The position numbers and the translations under genes were made by a program. From contig JAJHTX010000005.1 in the NCBI GenBank assembly GCA_032164295.1, positions 124,001-188,000 on the forward strand: a stretch of 64,000 nucleotides of DNA, written 5' to 3'. This document shows positions 35,801 through 47,109 of the stretch, piece by piece; positions within the stretch are counted from its first letter, which is position 1, and every line of letters begins with the position of its first letter. A model generated the notes under the pieces. The model made no database searches and was not told the DNA's origin. It saw only the letters and a program-made list of their open reading frames with translations. The stretch is from Inonotus obliquus. Lineage: Eukaryota; Basidiomycota; Agaricomycetes; Hymenochaetales; Hymenochaetaceae.

Positions 35801-37525
35801 GGAGTCCCACGAGCGTGGAACAATACCATAGCACATTTCATGGAGAATAGGTCGATTGCCTTTTCCTTTAATGGTCAGCAATCCCAATGGTTCGTCAAGC
35901 CAAACGTTGGCGTTCCCCAAGGTTCCCCTATGTCACCAGTCTTAGCAAACATAGTGGCGAACCTAGCTATTCGACATTTGGACCAAAAAGTGTTCTTTTA
36001 TATGGATGACGGTCTGCTTTTGACGCAAGGAAGGAACACGTTTGATTTACTCCACGCAACTCAGGAAGGCCTTAGGGTGGTGGATGAGGCATTGACAGGC
36101 ATAGGGCTGCACATCGATGTAGCATCTATCAAGGGTATTGTCAAGGGAAGGGACAGTCCTATATTGCGCGCTCCTTTGAACATTGGCGGCACACAGGTTG
36201 AATGGTACGGGGAGGTGTTGAAATAGTTGGGAATAGAGATGTCGCATACAGGGAGTTTCGCGCCTCACATAACGTCCAGGGTTAATGCGGCGAAGCATAC
36301 TTGGAACGCGTTACGATGGATGACAAGCTGGACGGCGGGTGCCAGGCTAAAGGCAATGCGATGCTACTACCAGAATGTCCTCACTCCAGTAGCTACCTGG
36401 GGGGCGCCTATTTGGATGACTAAGCAACTGGAACTGGTGGTCCGCTTCGAGCTGATACATAGACACACGCTTCTAGACATAGGCGCGTGGCTCCCATTCA
36501 CTAGGACGGACATCATGGAGGTCCTGGCAGGCATTCCCCCTGTCGTCCTCACCTTGGCTTATATGTCAGAAACCCAGAATGTGAGGATCGAGGCAAGTAG
36601 ACTGGGATCCCCGCTGATTAGAATGGAATATTGGAGGAGCATAGTGCGATGGCCGATCATTCCTATCACGCATTTTCCAAGCCTGGTACATCGTTCAATG
36701 TGGCACCAAGTCATGGCACACATTCTCGACCATCAGGTTAGGGAGCAGGGTCCAACGGTGTGGGTCTACTTGACGGAGAGGCCGAGACAGGTAGAAGTTT
36801 GGTCGGACAATGGTAACGGCCTTCTAGAACAGCAGGTTGCTTACAGGGCAACAGAGGACTTGGATTCCTTTTCTTTGATTCTGGTTTCTTTGTCTAAGTT
36901 TATGTTTCAATTTTTGATTCACCCATTCACAGATGTTCGTTTCATCCCCATCCGTATCTTTGTTTCAGTAATATTCCACTCGGACCTTCTGTCCCCGGAA
37001 CCAGCAGTTCAGGCGATCATTGAGCAGTTTACTAGCTCGATGAGTCAGTCCGGTGCTCGTTTTTATTTTCGAACGGCCCCTTCTCGTAGTTTCCCTGTTA
37101 AACCTCCATTAGAGGAGGATGAATTTGTTCTGTTCCCAGCTGCGTCAGTGGACGGGGTCAAGGTGTCCGTGCGTGCGGACATCACCACGGCATGGAAGGA
37201 AATTTTGGGCGCAGCGCGCACAATATCCTATCACACTATCGAGATGCCATCTCAGAGACGGTTGATCCTAGGTCCACGCCCCATTCCCATCCACGTTTCA
37301 CATACTACTATGTCGCGAGTGGGGGAAACTACTGCCCTCCGGCTTCTTGCTGGGGTCCCTGCAGTGGGTGAATTTTTGTCCAGGCTCGACGGTTCAAACG
37401 CGGACTGTCAGGTTTGTGATGTCCTTGATACGGTTTGGCATCGCCTCCTGGAATGCCCGCGCAGTAGGGGTTTTTTCCCTCGCGCCCAAACCTTGGACTG
37501 GTTTCACCGGTTCAATAACTGTTAG
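32887..37525 (+). pseudogene. LINE ORF2 (APE endonuclease + reverse transcriptase), broken
   Basis: It starts at the ATG overlapping the ORF1 stop. The first part (FISYNAGRSRMALFMAQ, WSIQEVPF) is the N-terminus of an APE-like endonuclease. After the insertion, VIGADVNAAGRW and HPDVMFF give its C-terminal half. Reverse transcriptase blocks follow: AYRPICVEEVLAKLFERVV, FDIQGFFDNVW, GVPQGSPMSPVLANI and the catalytic FYMDD around 35996-36010. The end has CQVCDVLDTVWHRLLEC. In-frame stops are at about 34316 (TGA), 35399-35401 (TGA) and 36224-36226 (TAG). I saw no convincing RNase H domain. These breaks rule out an active copy. Confidence 0.82.
33160..34210. mobile_element. ~1-kb insertion inside the LINE endonuclease domain, unknown type
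   Basis: Endonuclease coding similarity stops near 33110-33160 and resumes near 34210 in a different phase. The interval is not coding and is full of GGTACC/CGGTAC words, densest at 34015-34110, plus two similar stretches with GAGCCCTCAC at about 33446 and 33560. Ends, inverted repeats and a target duplication could not be fixed, so the class is open. Confidence 0.45.
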
Positions 37526-37562
37526 AAAGATAGTATTATCCATCATTAATAAGCCAATAACT

Positions 37563-38348
37563 ATGAGCGTCCTACGTTGGATACAAGAGCGATTAGCGGC
37601 AGTAATACAAGTACTAGAACAGCCCATTGTTCTCCCGACACCGCGAAGCAATATATTACGATGTTGCAATACGTGCCGCCCAGCTAAAGAACTAGCCGGA
37701 GGACTAATGCGAGAATTAATCAGAGAGATCACGTACGGAGATATAATGAACGGACAAGCCGACATAATGATACAACGTCGATTTGTAGAACTAACCTACG
37801 ACCCTAATCAACAAATACAAAAAGCTTATGAAAGGGAGATACGAGTATTATCCTACGACGCCGGATACTTTGTAATGATGATCGGAATACGAAACGTAGC
37901 ACAGGAAGGAAGACACGAACGATGCGACACAGCTATAGTAGATGTCGACATTGCCTACAAGCGAGACCAAACCGGAACGAACGAGAGAACTGCATATGCT
38001 TGGGGGCATTGGATAATGAATTACATAAGCCGAGGATTACCATACGGGTATACCATAATGGAAGTAAAAGCGGAACAGTACGGCGGAGTAATACACCTAC
38101 AAGGAGTACAAGGGATAACCCTACAACGCGCAAGGACAACGCCAGGATATACAAGAGTGCAAACAATTCGAAACTGGTTAACTATACCACGACCGATCCT
38201 ACCGATACAATCAAGAACCGAAATACAAACAAGAGAAAGACAAGAACAGCTGACTCAGCAATTACCTAGAATAGCTGAATTAGATCAAGTACCGTTACCG
38301 ACACAGGAATCAAACCTGTCTACAAGATGGTACCGCCCACTACACTAA
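37563..38348 (+). CDS. Unknown 261-codon ORF with unusual codon use
   Basis: An ATG-started frame directly downstream of the dead LINE. Codon use differs sharply from neighbouring genes: many ATA, CGA and GTA codons and A-rich wobble positions. The product has CCNTCRPAKELAGGLM near the N-terminus, a core with VLSYDAGYFVMMIG, DTAIVDVDIAYKRDQ and AYAWGHWIMNYISR, and a Gln/Arg-rich C-terminal tail (QTRERQEQLTQQL). The frame is open upstream through LINE sequence, but the composition change marks the natural start near 37563. No stop interrupts it. I do not recognise the family. A TE-borne gene is likely from context. Confidence 0.45.
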   Translation: MSVLRWIQERLAAVIQVLEQPIVLPTPRSNILRCCNTCRPAKELAGGLMRELIREITYGDIMNGQADIMIQRRFVELTYDPNQQIQKAYEREIRVLSYDAGYFVMMIGIRNVAQEGRHERCDTAIVDVDIAYKRDQTGTNERTAYAWGHWIMNYISRGLPYGYTIMEVKAEQYGGVIHLQGVQGITLQRARTTPGYTRVQTIRNWLTIPRPILPIQSRTEIQTRERQEQLTQQLPRIAELDQVPLPTQESNLSTRWYRPLH

Positions 38349-39307
38349 ACTAAAACAAGAGGAGGCTAGTAACACAGAGGTAGTAGAATAAGGAAGAAGG
38401 GAAAGAGAAAGCACGGACCAGGTATCATAGGAGGAAGAGACAGATAAATACTATAAACAGTAAGTAACAAGGTAGTAACGTCACACATGTAAAATAGTAT
38501 ATAAGGAGGCCATGGTAGAGCCGACCTAGCAGTTTAATCCAAGTCAAGGGACCCTACCATAAGTCCCTAAGTTAAATCGTAACATCAATTACTTTGCGAG
38601 CCAGTAAATTACTAGTAGCGACACGGCTGAACTGAACCGATTGTGTGAAATCGAAGTAAAGCTAAAATACGGATTGCAACTAGATTGTTCTCCCTATTGT
38701 CTGCACGGTACGAGCTACTCCCAACGTAGTGCGATTGCCGATATTCCCTTATCGTGAATAACAATCAGTATAACAATCGCGTCTTCACGCCGACTTAATA
38801 CTGTACGATTATAATATCAGGTTCAACTGCAATATCAGTTAGTTGCTAGTTGTTTCAGATCGGATCAGCTACACAGTCCACTAAGGTGATTAGCAATTCC
38901 ATAACCAGTATTGTAGAATTTGGATTAACCCCTCAAACCGAGGAATTAGCCAGATTGGTCCGTCGATCAAGGATCAACAAACCCTCCACGGAGATAAACA
39001 ATAACATCCTATCTTCGATTGAACGTTTAATCGAAGTATTTAAGCCGCCATGAAGCAGGGTTTTCGTTTTACATCCTTTCGAGGGTGACGTTTCCTTTTC
39101 CCGGCTCAAACTTTAGGCTATGGGCAGAATGGGAGCTAGGCTTTACCAGGTTTCTCTTTTGAAATATGGGAGGTTTCGTTTTTATTCTTTTCAAAAGAAG
39201 TCCGAATTTTACGTTTTACATGTACATGGCCACAAGCCATTATTAATTTTACAAATGATATATATTGTTAAGAGGTTCACATCATGTATTTTGAATAAAG
39301 GACCAAC
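38349..39307 (+). other. Non-coding A-rich tail of the unknown element
   Basis: It shares the composition of the preceding ORF. A TATATAAGG box lies near 38500. A 67-codon frame at 38850-39053 ends with SSIERLIEVFKPP. No second copy exists in the window, so LTR or element ends cannot be defined. Confidence 0.35.
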
Positions 39308-40505
39308 CTAAGCTATCGTGTTGCTCTCATATGCAATCATTTTTCCTGGCAGTGGTTGCTTGCTATGGCTGACGATAATCCAAGCGAACCTATGAACCGT
39401 GTGGAGGTTTATGCTGGGTTGTCCAGCTCCCCTTAAGAGGTAACCTTGCTCGTCGATACGATGCTTTCGTGAGGTGGCAACTTGAAGTTCTGCACGATCG
39501 TCGAACACCCTTTGCTCGGTCCTTGGTTTCGTTTCGATGCCCTCAGCAGCATCTTCTAAGCGGGCCGTCCAAGTGATCTTCCTGGTGTTGGGATGTCTTG
39601 ATTTCACTCGTTCTGTTCGCACCTCGGATGAGGGTGATGTCGTGGCACCAGTTTCTGACGCCCTTGCACATGTACTCTCTTGGCTTCATCCTCCAATTTA
39701 GCATCTTTTCCCTGATCATCCACACACGGTTCATCTCGGAAAACTTCGAATGTATGGCCATCGCACAGCTCTGTTGGTATATGGAAACGGCGTTCACGCG
39801 CTTTAAAAAGCACATGTTCGAGAGGTGCGTTGCGTCCCTCATATGATCTTCGTGACCTTATTTGTTTATTCTCTAGTCGCTTCTCAAATCTCCGGCGTCG
39901 ACGAAAATATCCTTGCTAAGATTAAAGTCTTCTAGGAAGTGGCGAATGTGCGCTGAACCCGCGATGATATTTTCGGACGTTTATTCACTTCGGCCTTCGG
40001 TGAAGACAAGCTCCCAGTCCGCCTGTTCGGGATGCTCGCCAACCAAGTTCTTCGCTTCCGGGAAACGTGCTCACTCACCATTCGCGTCGGGTCAGGCGTC
40101 TTCAAACGTAAATCTTGAAGCAGAGCGCAGAAACCTCGTAATTTTCCGGCCCGCCTGACATACGAGTGCATCACTCCGTCCGTGCGACTCACGGGTCTGT
40201 TTGAGACTGTCTACGACCTGTTGGGTATCCTGCCTTCGTTAATATGCGCCGTCGCCTGCAATGAGGGCTGCGAAATACTAGCCCAACTCCAAACTCGCCG
40301 GGTCTGGTATGATCTAGACCAGCACATTCCTTGCCTCCCTCTGGGACTTTCTCTGCAAGTTTGGGCTTATAGGCTTGGCGGCTCCGACGGTCCGCGACTT
40401 GACGTACTGGAATAACCGTTCGATCGCTGAGTTTTGGAACTCTTCTGCGGATCGTTTAGTGCTTCCGACAGTAATCCGAGCGTATTTTCTGTCGTCGTTC
40501 TGCAA
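39308..40505 (-). other. Possible decayed minus-strand gene
   Basis: Four minus-strand frames (40505-40314, 40192-39932, 39813-39604, 39622-39308) lie in order and have coding-like, charged content, for example YARITVGSTKRSAEEFQN. They are separated by stops that no convincing introns remove. No family is recognised; a pseudogene or unresolved exons are both possible. Confidence 0.25.
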
Positions 40506-40574
40506 GGTATAAATTGCACTAGGTATGCTCTATGGGAAGACAGGGATCACTGAATCTACCTCCGAGTCTTCAAC

Positions 40575-42079
40575 ATGAAGCTCCTGTCTTCCATCTTCGT
40601 TCTCTTCGTTGCTCAAGCTAGCATTGTCAGTATATCTCTCTACCGATGCTTTCACAGTTGCGGGCTCACACTCTCCCGCCCATTTTACAGGGTTCCTCTC
40701 TGCCCAAAGTTTTCAAAAGGGCATCGCTCAATGACGTGGCAACAGTGGGTTTCGCAACACTCAACGGAGGGTACGTGCGGTTATGCTTAATATTGATTGG
40801 GTTAAATCAATGCATACTTCAGGACTACTGGTGGTTCCGGAGGTCCAGTCACGACAGTAACTACACTGGACGAACTTACTGCCGCCGTTGCCAGCGATGA
40901 TCCTAAAATTGTCATCATACAAGGCTAGTTCATGCTCTTCCAGATGCCGAGTTTCTGCGCACGCCTAACTTCTCCCTAGGCACGATTAGCGGAAACGACG
41001 TCGTTAGAGTTGGCTCCAACACATCCGTCCTTGGCGCATCGGGTGCTAGTAAGTCAAGATCATCCATATCCTCCCTAGTTGATCATCAACTCTGACGTGG
41101 ACTGCAGCCCTCGTCGGTGTAGGCCTACGCGTTCTCGAGAAGGAGAACGTCATTATTCGTAACTTGATCATCCAGAAGGTCATCGCTCCGGGTGATAATA
41201 TTGGCATCCAACAGTCAAACAATGTCTGGGTAGACCATGTTGACTTGAGCTCTGTTCGTGCTCCGTTACGTCAGAAGTATACCTCATTCACTAACCCTGC
41301 CTAACTATAGGACTTGGACCATGATAAGGTATGCTCTTCCCGGTATATGCACATGTGACTGTCGCTTATTCTCTCCATCCCGTTCAATTATAGGACTTGT
41401 AGGCTCACTTAAAAGTCGTGCGAACAAAAGTCTAATCTAATTAATTGCTTATTGGTCAGCTACGACGGATTACTGGATATTACTCACGGCTGTACCGGTG
41501 TAACCGTGACGAATAGTTTCGTACGCGGATGTTTTCCTTCCTGGATTCTTCTCAGCCGGCTTATCTCCTTGCATTTTAGCTTCATGATCACTTCAAGGCG
41601 TCCCTCATCGGACACTCAGACAGCAACGGTGCACAGGACAAAGCCATCGCCGTCACGATGGCAAACAACCATTGGGTCAACCTTAACTCGCGTACACCAT
41701 CCTTCCGCTTTGGTACCGGTCACATCTTCAACAGCGTCTTCGACGGCAACAGTGACGGAATCAACACTCGCGACGGTACGCTTCTCCTTATGTCACTGCT
41801 TTCCCCGCTCTTTTTCTAATGGAGAGGCACTGTCACTTCCGCTATGCAGGCGCTCAGCTCCTCGTCCAGAACAGCGTCTGGTCCGACGCGACGAAGGCAA
41901 TCAAGAGCACCGATGAAGGATTTGCCGTCGCGCAAAACAATATTTTCAACGGCGCGAAAAACACTGCGCCTACCGGCACCTTTACGAACCCGCCGTATGA
42001 CTTCACTTTAATCGACCCGAATGACGTGAACGATGCCGTCGTTGGTATTGCTGGTGCGACGTTGGATTTCTCCGCGTGA
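40575..42079 (+). CDS. Secreted pectate lyase, polysaccharide lyase family 1
   Basis: Ten exons join in phase: 40575-40625, 40691-40770, 40823-40923, 40980-41048, 41108-41253, 41311-41328, 41394-41398, 41460-41520, 41580-41775 and 41850-42079, giving 318 aa. The N-terminus MKLLSSIFVLFVAQA is a signal peptide, followed by a KR site. The enzyme cleaves pectate by beta-elimination outside the cell. Family marks: NNVWVDHVDLSS, DLDHDK-DFYDGLLDITHG (Ca2+-binding Asp residues), DHFKASLIGHSD and RTPSFRFG with the catalytic Arg near residue 220. The intron at 40924-40979 starts with GC instead of GT. Exon 7 is only 5 nt, yet both it and its neighbours are needed to give the conserved DHDKDFYDG. Loss of any of these splice choices would break the frame. 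Confidence 0.9.
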
Positions 42080-42277
42080 AATATGTAGGCTTCAAGGACG
42101 TGAACAATTTGTCTTCGTTGAAACTTCTCTGGAAAGTGTATTTGCACGGGACCTTGATTCAATGACATGTATTGAAGTATCTGATGTTTGATTGTCATGG
42201 ACTACTTCAATTTACGGTATTTCTATGAACTCTAAAAGCGTATGTGAACGAGAGCAAGAAGTGTTGCATGCCATGGT

Positions 42278-44445
42278 CTATTCCTCGCTCAAAGAATCCT
42301 CGAACAACCGTATCGCCAACTCGCACTGGCTCTTCCCAGAATCGTCTCCTTCCTCCCACACCCATCTATGTATCCCTATAATAGTCTCAGCGAGTTTATG
42401 GAGCTGGTTCATCTCTTCATTTCCGCTCATAGTACTCCCATTGAGTGTTTTGTCTTCCCACCCAAGATTGAACTCATACATCATCCCATTTGCCCTTGAG
42501 CTTTGCACGGCGCGCTGGGAGATAGGGACGCGGACGGCATCGTATGCTCTCAGAGCTGCTGGAAGCGTTCCGCGCGTAAGACGCGGATGGGTGAGAAGCG
42601 ATGCGAGGACGTATGCATCCTGTATATCCGAATCATTAACCAGAAAAGCATGTGGCACATGAGGTGGGACACACCTCGATAGCTTGACCACCTCCGGATC
42701 CTTGATGAGGTGTCATCGCATGAGCCTATGAAGTCGCATATGATCAAATTACAAGAATGATCATGGGGACATGTATGAAAGAACTCACAGCATCGCCTAG
42801 CAGCACGACTCTTCCGTCTGCATCACTGTAGCTCGGTAAAGGCTTGACGGTATGAATGGCCCAAGCGGATGGGTTTTCCGCAAGCTATTGCGCAATTCAT
42901 CAACGAGTGTTTCGAGGTTGTCGGTCGGTAGAATAAAGAGAAGTTTATACCTCAAGCAGTGCCAAAACCTCGTCTTCCCATCCTCCGAACTTCTCCAGAA
43001 CCTCCTGTCTGGATGCGGGACGTACCCATGGTTCTCCAACAGGCAATCGCGTACCCTCCTGAGAAGGATCGGAAACGAAGGCGACGAGGTTTACCAAAGC
43101 GGTTGGATTCGATTTTGGAGATTCCGGGCTCCCAGCTAGTCCGTTTGAGTTACTTGAGGTGTCCGAAGTTGAGTTTCTGTTGCCGCTCGAAGATATAGGG
43201 AAAGCGAGAACATGACGGTCCTTCCCGAAATACTTGCAAAGTCGAATACCGGAGATGATTGAAAGGGTGGCATAGTGATTAGACTCAGCTTACTCACATC
43301 CGATGACTTTGCGTAAAAGGGAGAAACTCACAACTACTTGTCCACGCCCAGCCCGATGTCCGGGAAACCGCTTTTCTAGTTTCTCTAGCGGGATGAGGTT
43401 TCGATACACAATCGTACCGCTCCATACCGGTTCGGTCAAATCGGAAAGTATCGCTTCTTCTCGGTGCTCGCTCTGAACGGTAGAGTCAGCACCAGACCTT
43501 CCAGTGCTTTCTTTAAGTTTTGGGAAAAGGGAAGAGCCCATTATGTCTTGTCGCATCATCCGCTTGATGACGCAGCGTCTAACAACACTTCGTATACCGT
43601 CTGCGCCTATCAGTAAATCGGTTCTTGCACTCGATCCATCTGTAAATTTGAGGATTATCTCGGAAGAAGGGCTAGGAGGCAATATCTCATAATGTCCGAC
43701 AGTCAAGTGTGATGCAATAGGCGAATACCTACTCATTTTCATCCTCATATTCAAACGCTACAAGCCGTTTACTGAAACGCGGCTGTGCGGGAGGAATAGC
43801 GTATCGAGCAAGGACGCGTTGGAATTCAGCACGATGGAGAGTGAGAACTCCGACTGTGAATACGACAACGCGACGGCGAACTTGTCAATCTGGGAAATTC
43901 TGCGAATCTGGTAAAGAAAGACGTACACGGAACTTCCATTGTATGAAATGACCTTCCTTCGGGTGATGAATCGCCTCTTCGGAAAATAAATGCCTTCTCT
44001 ACAGTTGTGGGATCACAGTTCGGCATTGAGACGCCTCAGTTGTGCTAGTCAAATTAGAAGAGAGCTCACGAAGACCGTTACTGAAGCTTCTCCCAGGAGG
44101 TGCGATACACTTCAGGTCCTCCGCTAGTGCACCAGAGGACACGGAACAAAGGATATTCCAGGTACGCAACCAGACTCCGACCCCGGCACCGAGCTCAGTT
44201 ATCGATTCCGCAGCTTCGTAGATGTGTATGACAAGTTCCGGAGCAGAGCCCTCGAAGTCAGCATTGCTATCATTCCGAGCAGCGGATGAGGTCGAGATGA
44301 AGGTTGCGAGCGATAGACCGCCTATTCCTCCACCGCTGGACAAAAGGTCGCTCAAAGGACATATTCCTACCAAGCTAATGTTCTGCACTTACACAATCGC
44401 TACACGCAGAGGCGCTGGACGTTGTTCTTCCCTAGATGCAGCCAT
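42278..44445 (-). CDS. FAD-dependent aromatic monooxygenase (salicylate hydroxylase-like)
   Basis: Nine exons read right to left join in phase: 44393-44445, 44082-44335, 43927-44034, 43733-43880, 43332-43671, 42951-43232, 42789-42884, 42675-42725 and 42278-42619, giving 557 aa. Landmarks: the FAD-binding RVAIVGGGIGGLSLATF right at the N-terminus, GADGIRSVVRR (DG motif) and GRVVLLGDAAHAMTPHQGSG (GD motif). Class A flavoprotein hydroxylases of this type use NAD(P)H and O2 to hydroxylate phenols, some with loss of a carboxyl group. No break is seen. A Ser/Asn-rich insert (about residues 312-340) lies between the DG and GD motifs and looks unstructured. The substrate is unknown; a phenolic acid from the PKS about 17 kb away is one possibility. 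Confidence 0.88.
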
Positions 44446-46153
44446 AGAATCACCCGCAACTCTAGACAAGTTGTCGTCGGAGAAGTCAGAAGGAAATCAA
44501 TTGAGCGCCGTGGTTGTCATAAAGCCAGCCGGATGTTTTGTGCCTCAGAGCTTCCTGATACTTTCCTTCGTGAAGTTCGCCAATATGTTTTCTGTCGTGA
44601 TGTTTTCTGTCGTGTTGCTTAAACAACCTGTAATAGTGCGCTGCGGTGTGCGCAGCTTGGTGGTGATGGCGGGAAATAAACTTGTTAGGTCGGTTATTCT
44701 CCAGTTGCCGGTTGATCTGACTACTCATTCGCGGTGATGAGCAACGTGCTAATGCAAGAGTCGCCTACTTCAACAACATAGTCTTATACGATCTAAAATG
44801 ATTACAGGGTGTGACTAGTAAACACAACAGCGTCGAAGATGCGTAGCTTATGAAGGCAGATAATAAAGTATGTACGCTCCAAATAACGAAAGAAAGAACT
44901 CGAGATAAACCGGTGCAGCTCATGTTATGGAGTAGCGAGCATGCCGGAAAAGTTCCGAAGCAATAGTAATAAATATGTAACTGTGACGGGAAAGATATAC
45001 CAATCAGACGTGGTTTGATAATGTTTAGAAAGAGAGAAACCTCGCTTACAGCGTGCTAACATAAGTTACGCTATGAATGCGAATTCGTGTTTCGTATGAT
45101 GAATCGCGAGGTTAGGCAATCACGCAATTGTTATCTCCCTTCGAAGTACCAGGGACCTCGTTCAGAACGGGAACGTCCTCCCTGACCTCTTTCGAGTCGA
45201 GGTTGATCATGTTGTGGATATCGACGTTGGTGAATGAATCCATTGCGGTTGTATGAACGTAAGAGATAGCGTATACGGCGTGCAAAGAAGACGAATCGCA
45301 AAAGACTGCTGTCTGAAGAGCGAGTCATAGAGCTGTGGCCGACACCTTTTATAAGGCTTCCGCTCTTGTCTCTCATCCGGTGTCCGCGTCGAACAGTAGA
45401 GAATTATCAGCATGCGTCGCAATTCTTTACGGTCGAAGGGGACAATGGCGCCGGAGTGAGGTCGATATTTCAAACGAAAACCATTTGACTCCGTCGCACT
45501 CGGCCATGGCTCTCATGAAGGTTCCTCGACCTATTATTCTAAGCCTATTCGTAAGTTAGGAATTTGCATTTACAGATTCGAATCTACAAACCCAATCACG
45601 GCCTTTTCCCATCTTCCGTCCAAACAAAATCATCGCCCTCGGGTTTGAAGGGCCTATGAAGCTCATAATAATCATCAAACAAGACTGGCTGATGCGGAGA
45701 AAGCGGTTGAGGGTACATAATTACCTGAGTCTAGATTGAAAACAGAGGTGGACAATAAACACCGCTCACCTTCAAAACCCTGGCAGACGAACCCCGCTGG
45801 GAGTTGTAACAGCCGTATATCATATCTGATAGGTTTGCTTGAGATGTCGAGTTAATCGATGGCCTGTGAGCAAACCGACACACGAGGTGGTCCCATTGGT
45901 CAGAAAGCACTCCCGCGATGGCGCGCAGAACGCTCCTCCTGACCTCCTCTCAAGCATTGTGACCTCTTTCGCGCGTTAGAACAGTTATACTCCATATTAC
46001 CAGCTAGCCAAGTCCTCGGGGCACAAGTGTGCGGCGAAGTGTCCAGTCCAGTCCACGAGAGAGAGTAGTCATGATACCTGTCGGGTTCGGCAGTCCAGGA
46101 AGACAGAAATTCAGACCACGTGAATAATGCTTACGTGATATGATCGGTTCTGG
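44446..46153. other. Intergenic, no supportable gene
   Basis: Contains only short frames, for example an Arg-rich 81-codon frame at 45131-45376 (-) without recognisable content. No repeats in common with other parts were seen. Confidence 0.4.
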
Positions 46154-46284
46154 TTACAGCTGTTTGCAAAAGTAATGAGAACACGTGCCAAATTGCCATT
46201 TTCGGCCCTCCAGTACCTCAGAACACAAAATAAATCGTATCTCACTCAATTCTTGAATGTTTCGCGTCATCTAAGTTTCTAAAT

Positions 46285-46521
46285 TCATGTCTCAATTGCT
46301 CCGTCCAAACTGTAACAAACCCGAGCCAAATTGGTAAAGAATTGACCCAGAAATGGTGCAAAATGTCGTTTTTTCATGTGTTCCTCATCTACATTTTTTC
46401 CTGCATTCAATTCTGGGTCTACAGCACTCACAAGTGTCTCAGAGCCCTCAGATAGAATAACTGTGAATTTAGGGCCTGCATTTGGGGTGTAGTTTGGACT
46501 GAAAGTGCTGGTCTGAGGCAT
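46285..46521 (-). CDS. 78-aa ORF in left arm of the foldback repeat
   Basis: The ATG-started frame encodes MPQTSTFSPNYTPNAGPK followed by a compact acidic region (VLSEGSETLVSAVDPEL without the initial Thr-Val) and AGKNVDEEHMKKRHFAPF before the stop. The same protein is encoded in the right arm. The family is unknown and its expression is unproven. It could be the remnant of a longer gene that was captured and inverted. Confidence 0.3.
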   Translation of the reverse strand: MPQTSTFSPNYTPNAGPKFTVILSEGSETLVSAVDPELNAGKNVDEEHMKKRHFAPFLGQFFTNLARVCYSLDGAIET

Positions 46522-46872
46522 GCCTGGAACACTGAAATCCCCCCTCTCCCTCTGAGCTCCCCATGCCCTGAAAAAAATTATTTAAGCCCTAACTCATATA
46601 TGGGAGCTCATTTGGAGTATATTAGAATGTATCTGAACCTTTTTAGAGCCAATGGTTGAGTTGGGAGGCTGGGGTAAAGCAGGGGAACATAGTGCATATA
46701 CCCAAGCTCCTCCACCTCAATCAATGCACCAATCATCATAGCAGCTTTAAGAGTCATCCTGATCACTTTCAATATACCTGAAATGAATTTACATGAATGA
46801 ATTGGGCCTCAGATAGTTTTTCTTGGGGCATGGGGAGCTCAGAGGGAGAGGGGGGATTTCAGTGTTCCAGGC

Positions 46873-47109
46873 ATGCCTCAGACCAGCACTTTCAGTCCAA
46901 ACTACACCCCAAATGCAGGCCCTAAATTCACAGTTATTCTATCTGAGGGCTCTGAGACACTTGTGAGTGCTGTAGACCCAGAATTGAATGCAGGAAAAAA
47001 TGTAGATGAGGAACACATGAAAAAACGACATTTTGCACCATTTCTGGGTCAATTCTTTACCAATTTGGCTCGGGTTTGTTACAGTTTGGACGGAGCAATT
47101 GAGACATGA
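46873..47109 (+). CDS. 78-aa ORF in right arm of the foldback repeat
   Basis: It is identical in translation to the frame in the left arm, in opposite orientation, so both read away from the spacer. The identity follows from the inverted repeat and is not independent evidence for coding. Function is unknown. Confidence 0.3.
   Translation: MPQTSTFSPNYTPNAGPKFTVILSEGSETLVSAVDPELNAGKNVDEEHMKKRHFAPFLGQFFTNLARVCYSLDGAIET

Larger units (their letters stand above)
30641..37525 (+). mobile_element. Degenerate non-LTR retrotransposon (LINE), endonuclease/RT type
   Basis: Two consecutive frames have the layout of an APE-type LINE: ORF1 with C-terminal zinc knuckles, then ORF2 with endonuclease, reverse transcriptase and a terminal C-x2-C...H-x4-C knuckle. 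The ORFs overlap as TAATG at 32885-32889. Several in-frame stops and an internal ~1-kb insertion show that the copy is dead. No clear target duplication or poly-A tail was found, so the outer limits are those of the coding part. Confidence 0.85.

Noticed and set aside
37347..37562. N-terminal extension of the 261-codon ORF to 37347
   Set aside because: That part overlaps the LINE ORF2 C-terminal knuckle in another frame and has LINE-like composition, so it is a shadow.
38489..38584. LTR-like stretch starting TGT, with TATATAAGG and ending ACA
   Set aside because: No second copy in the window, no primer-binding site or flanking duplication; TGT...ACA limits are easily found by chance.
46285..47109. 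Two identical 78-aa genes as evidence of a conserved small protein family
   Set aside because: The identity follows from the inverted repeat itself and is not independent conservation.
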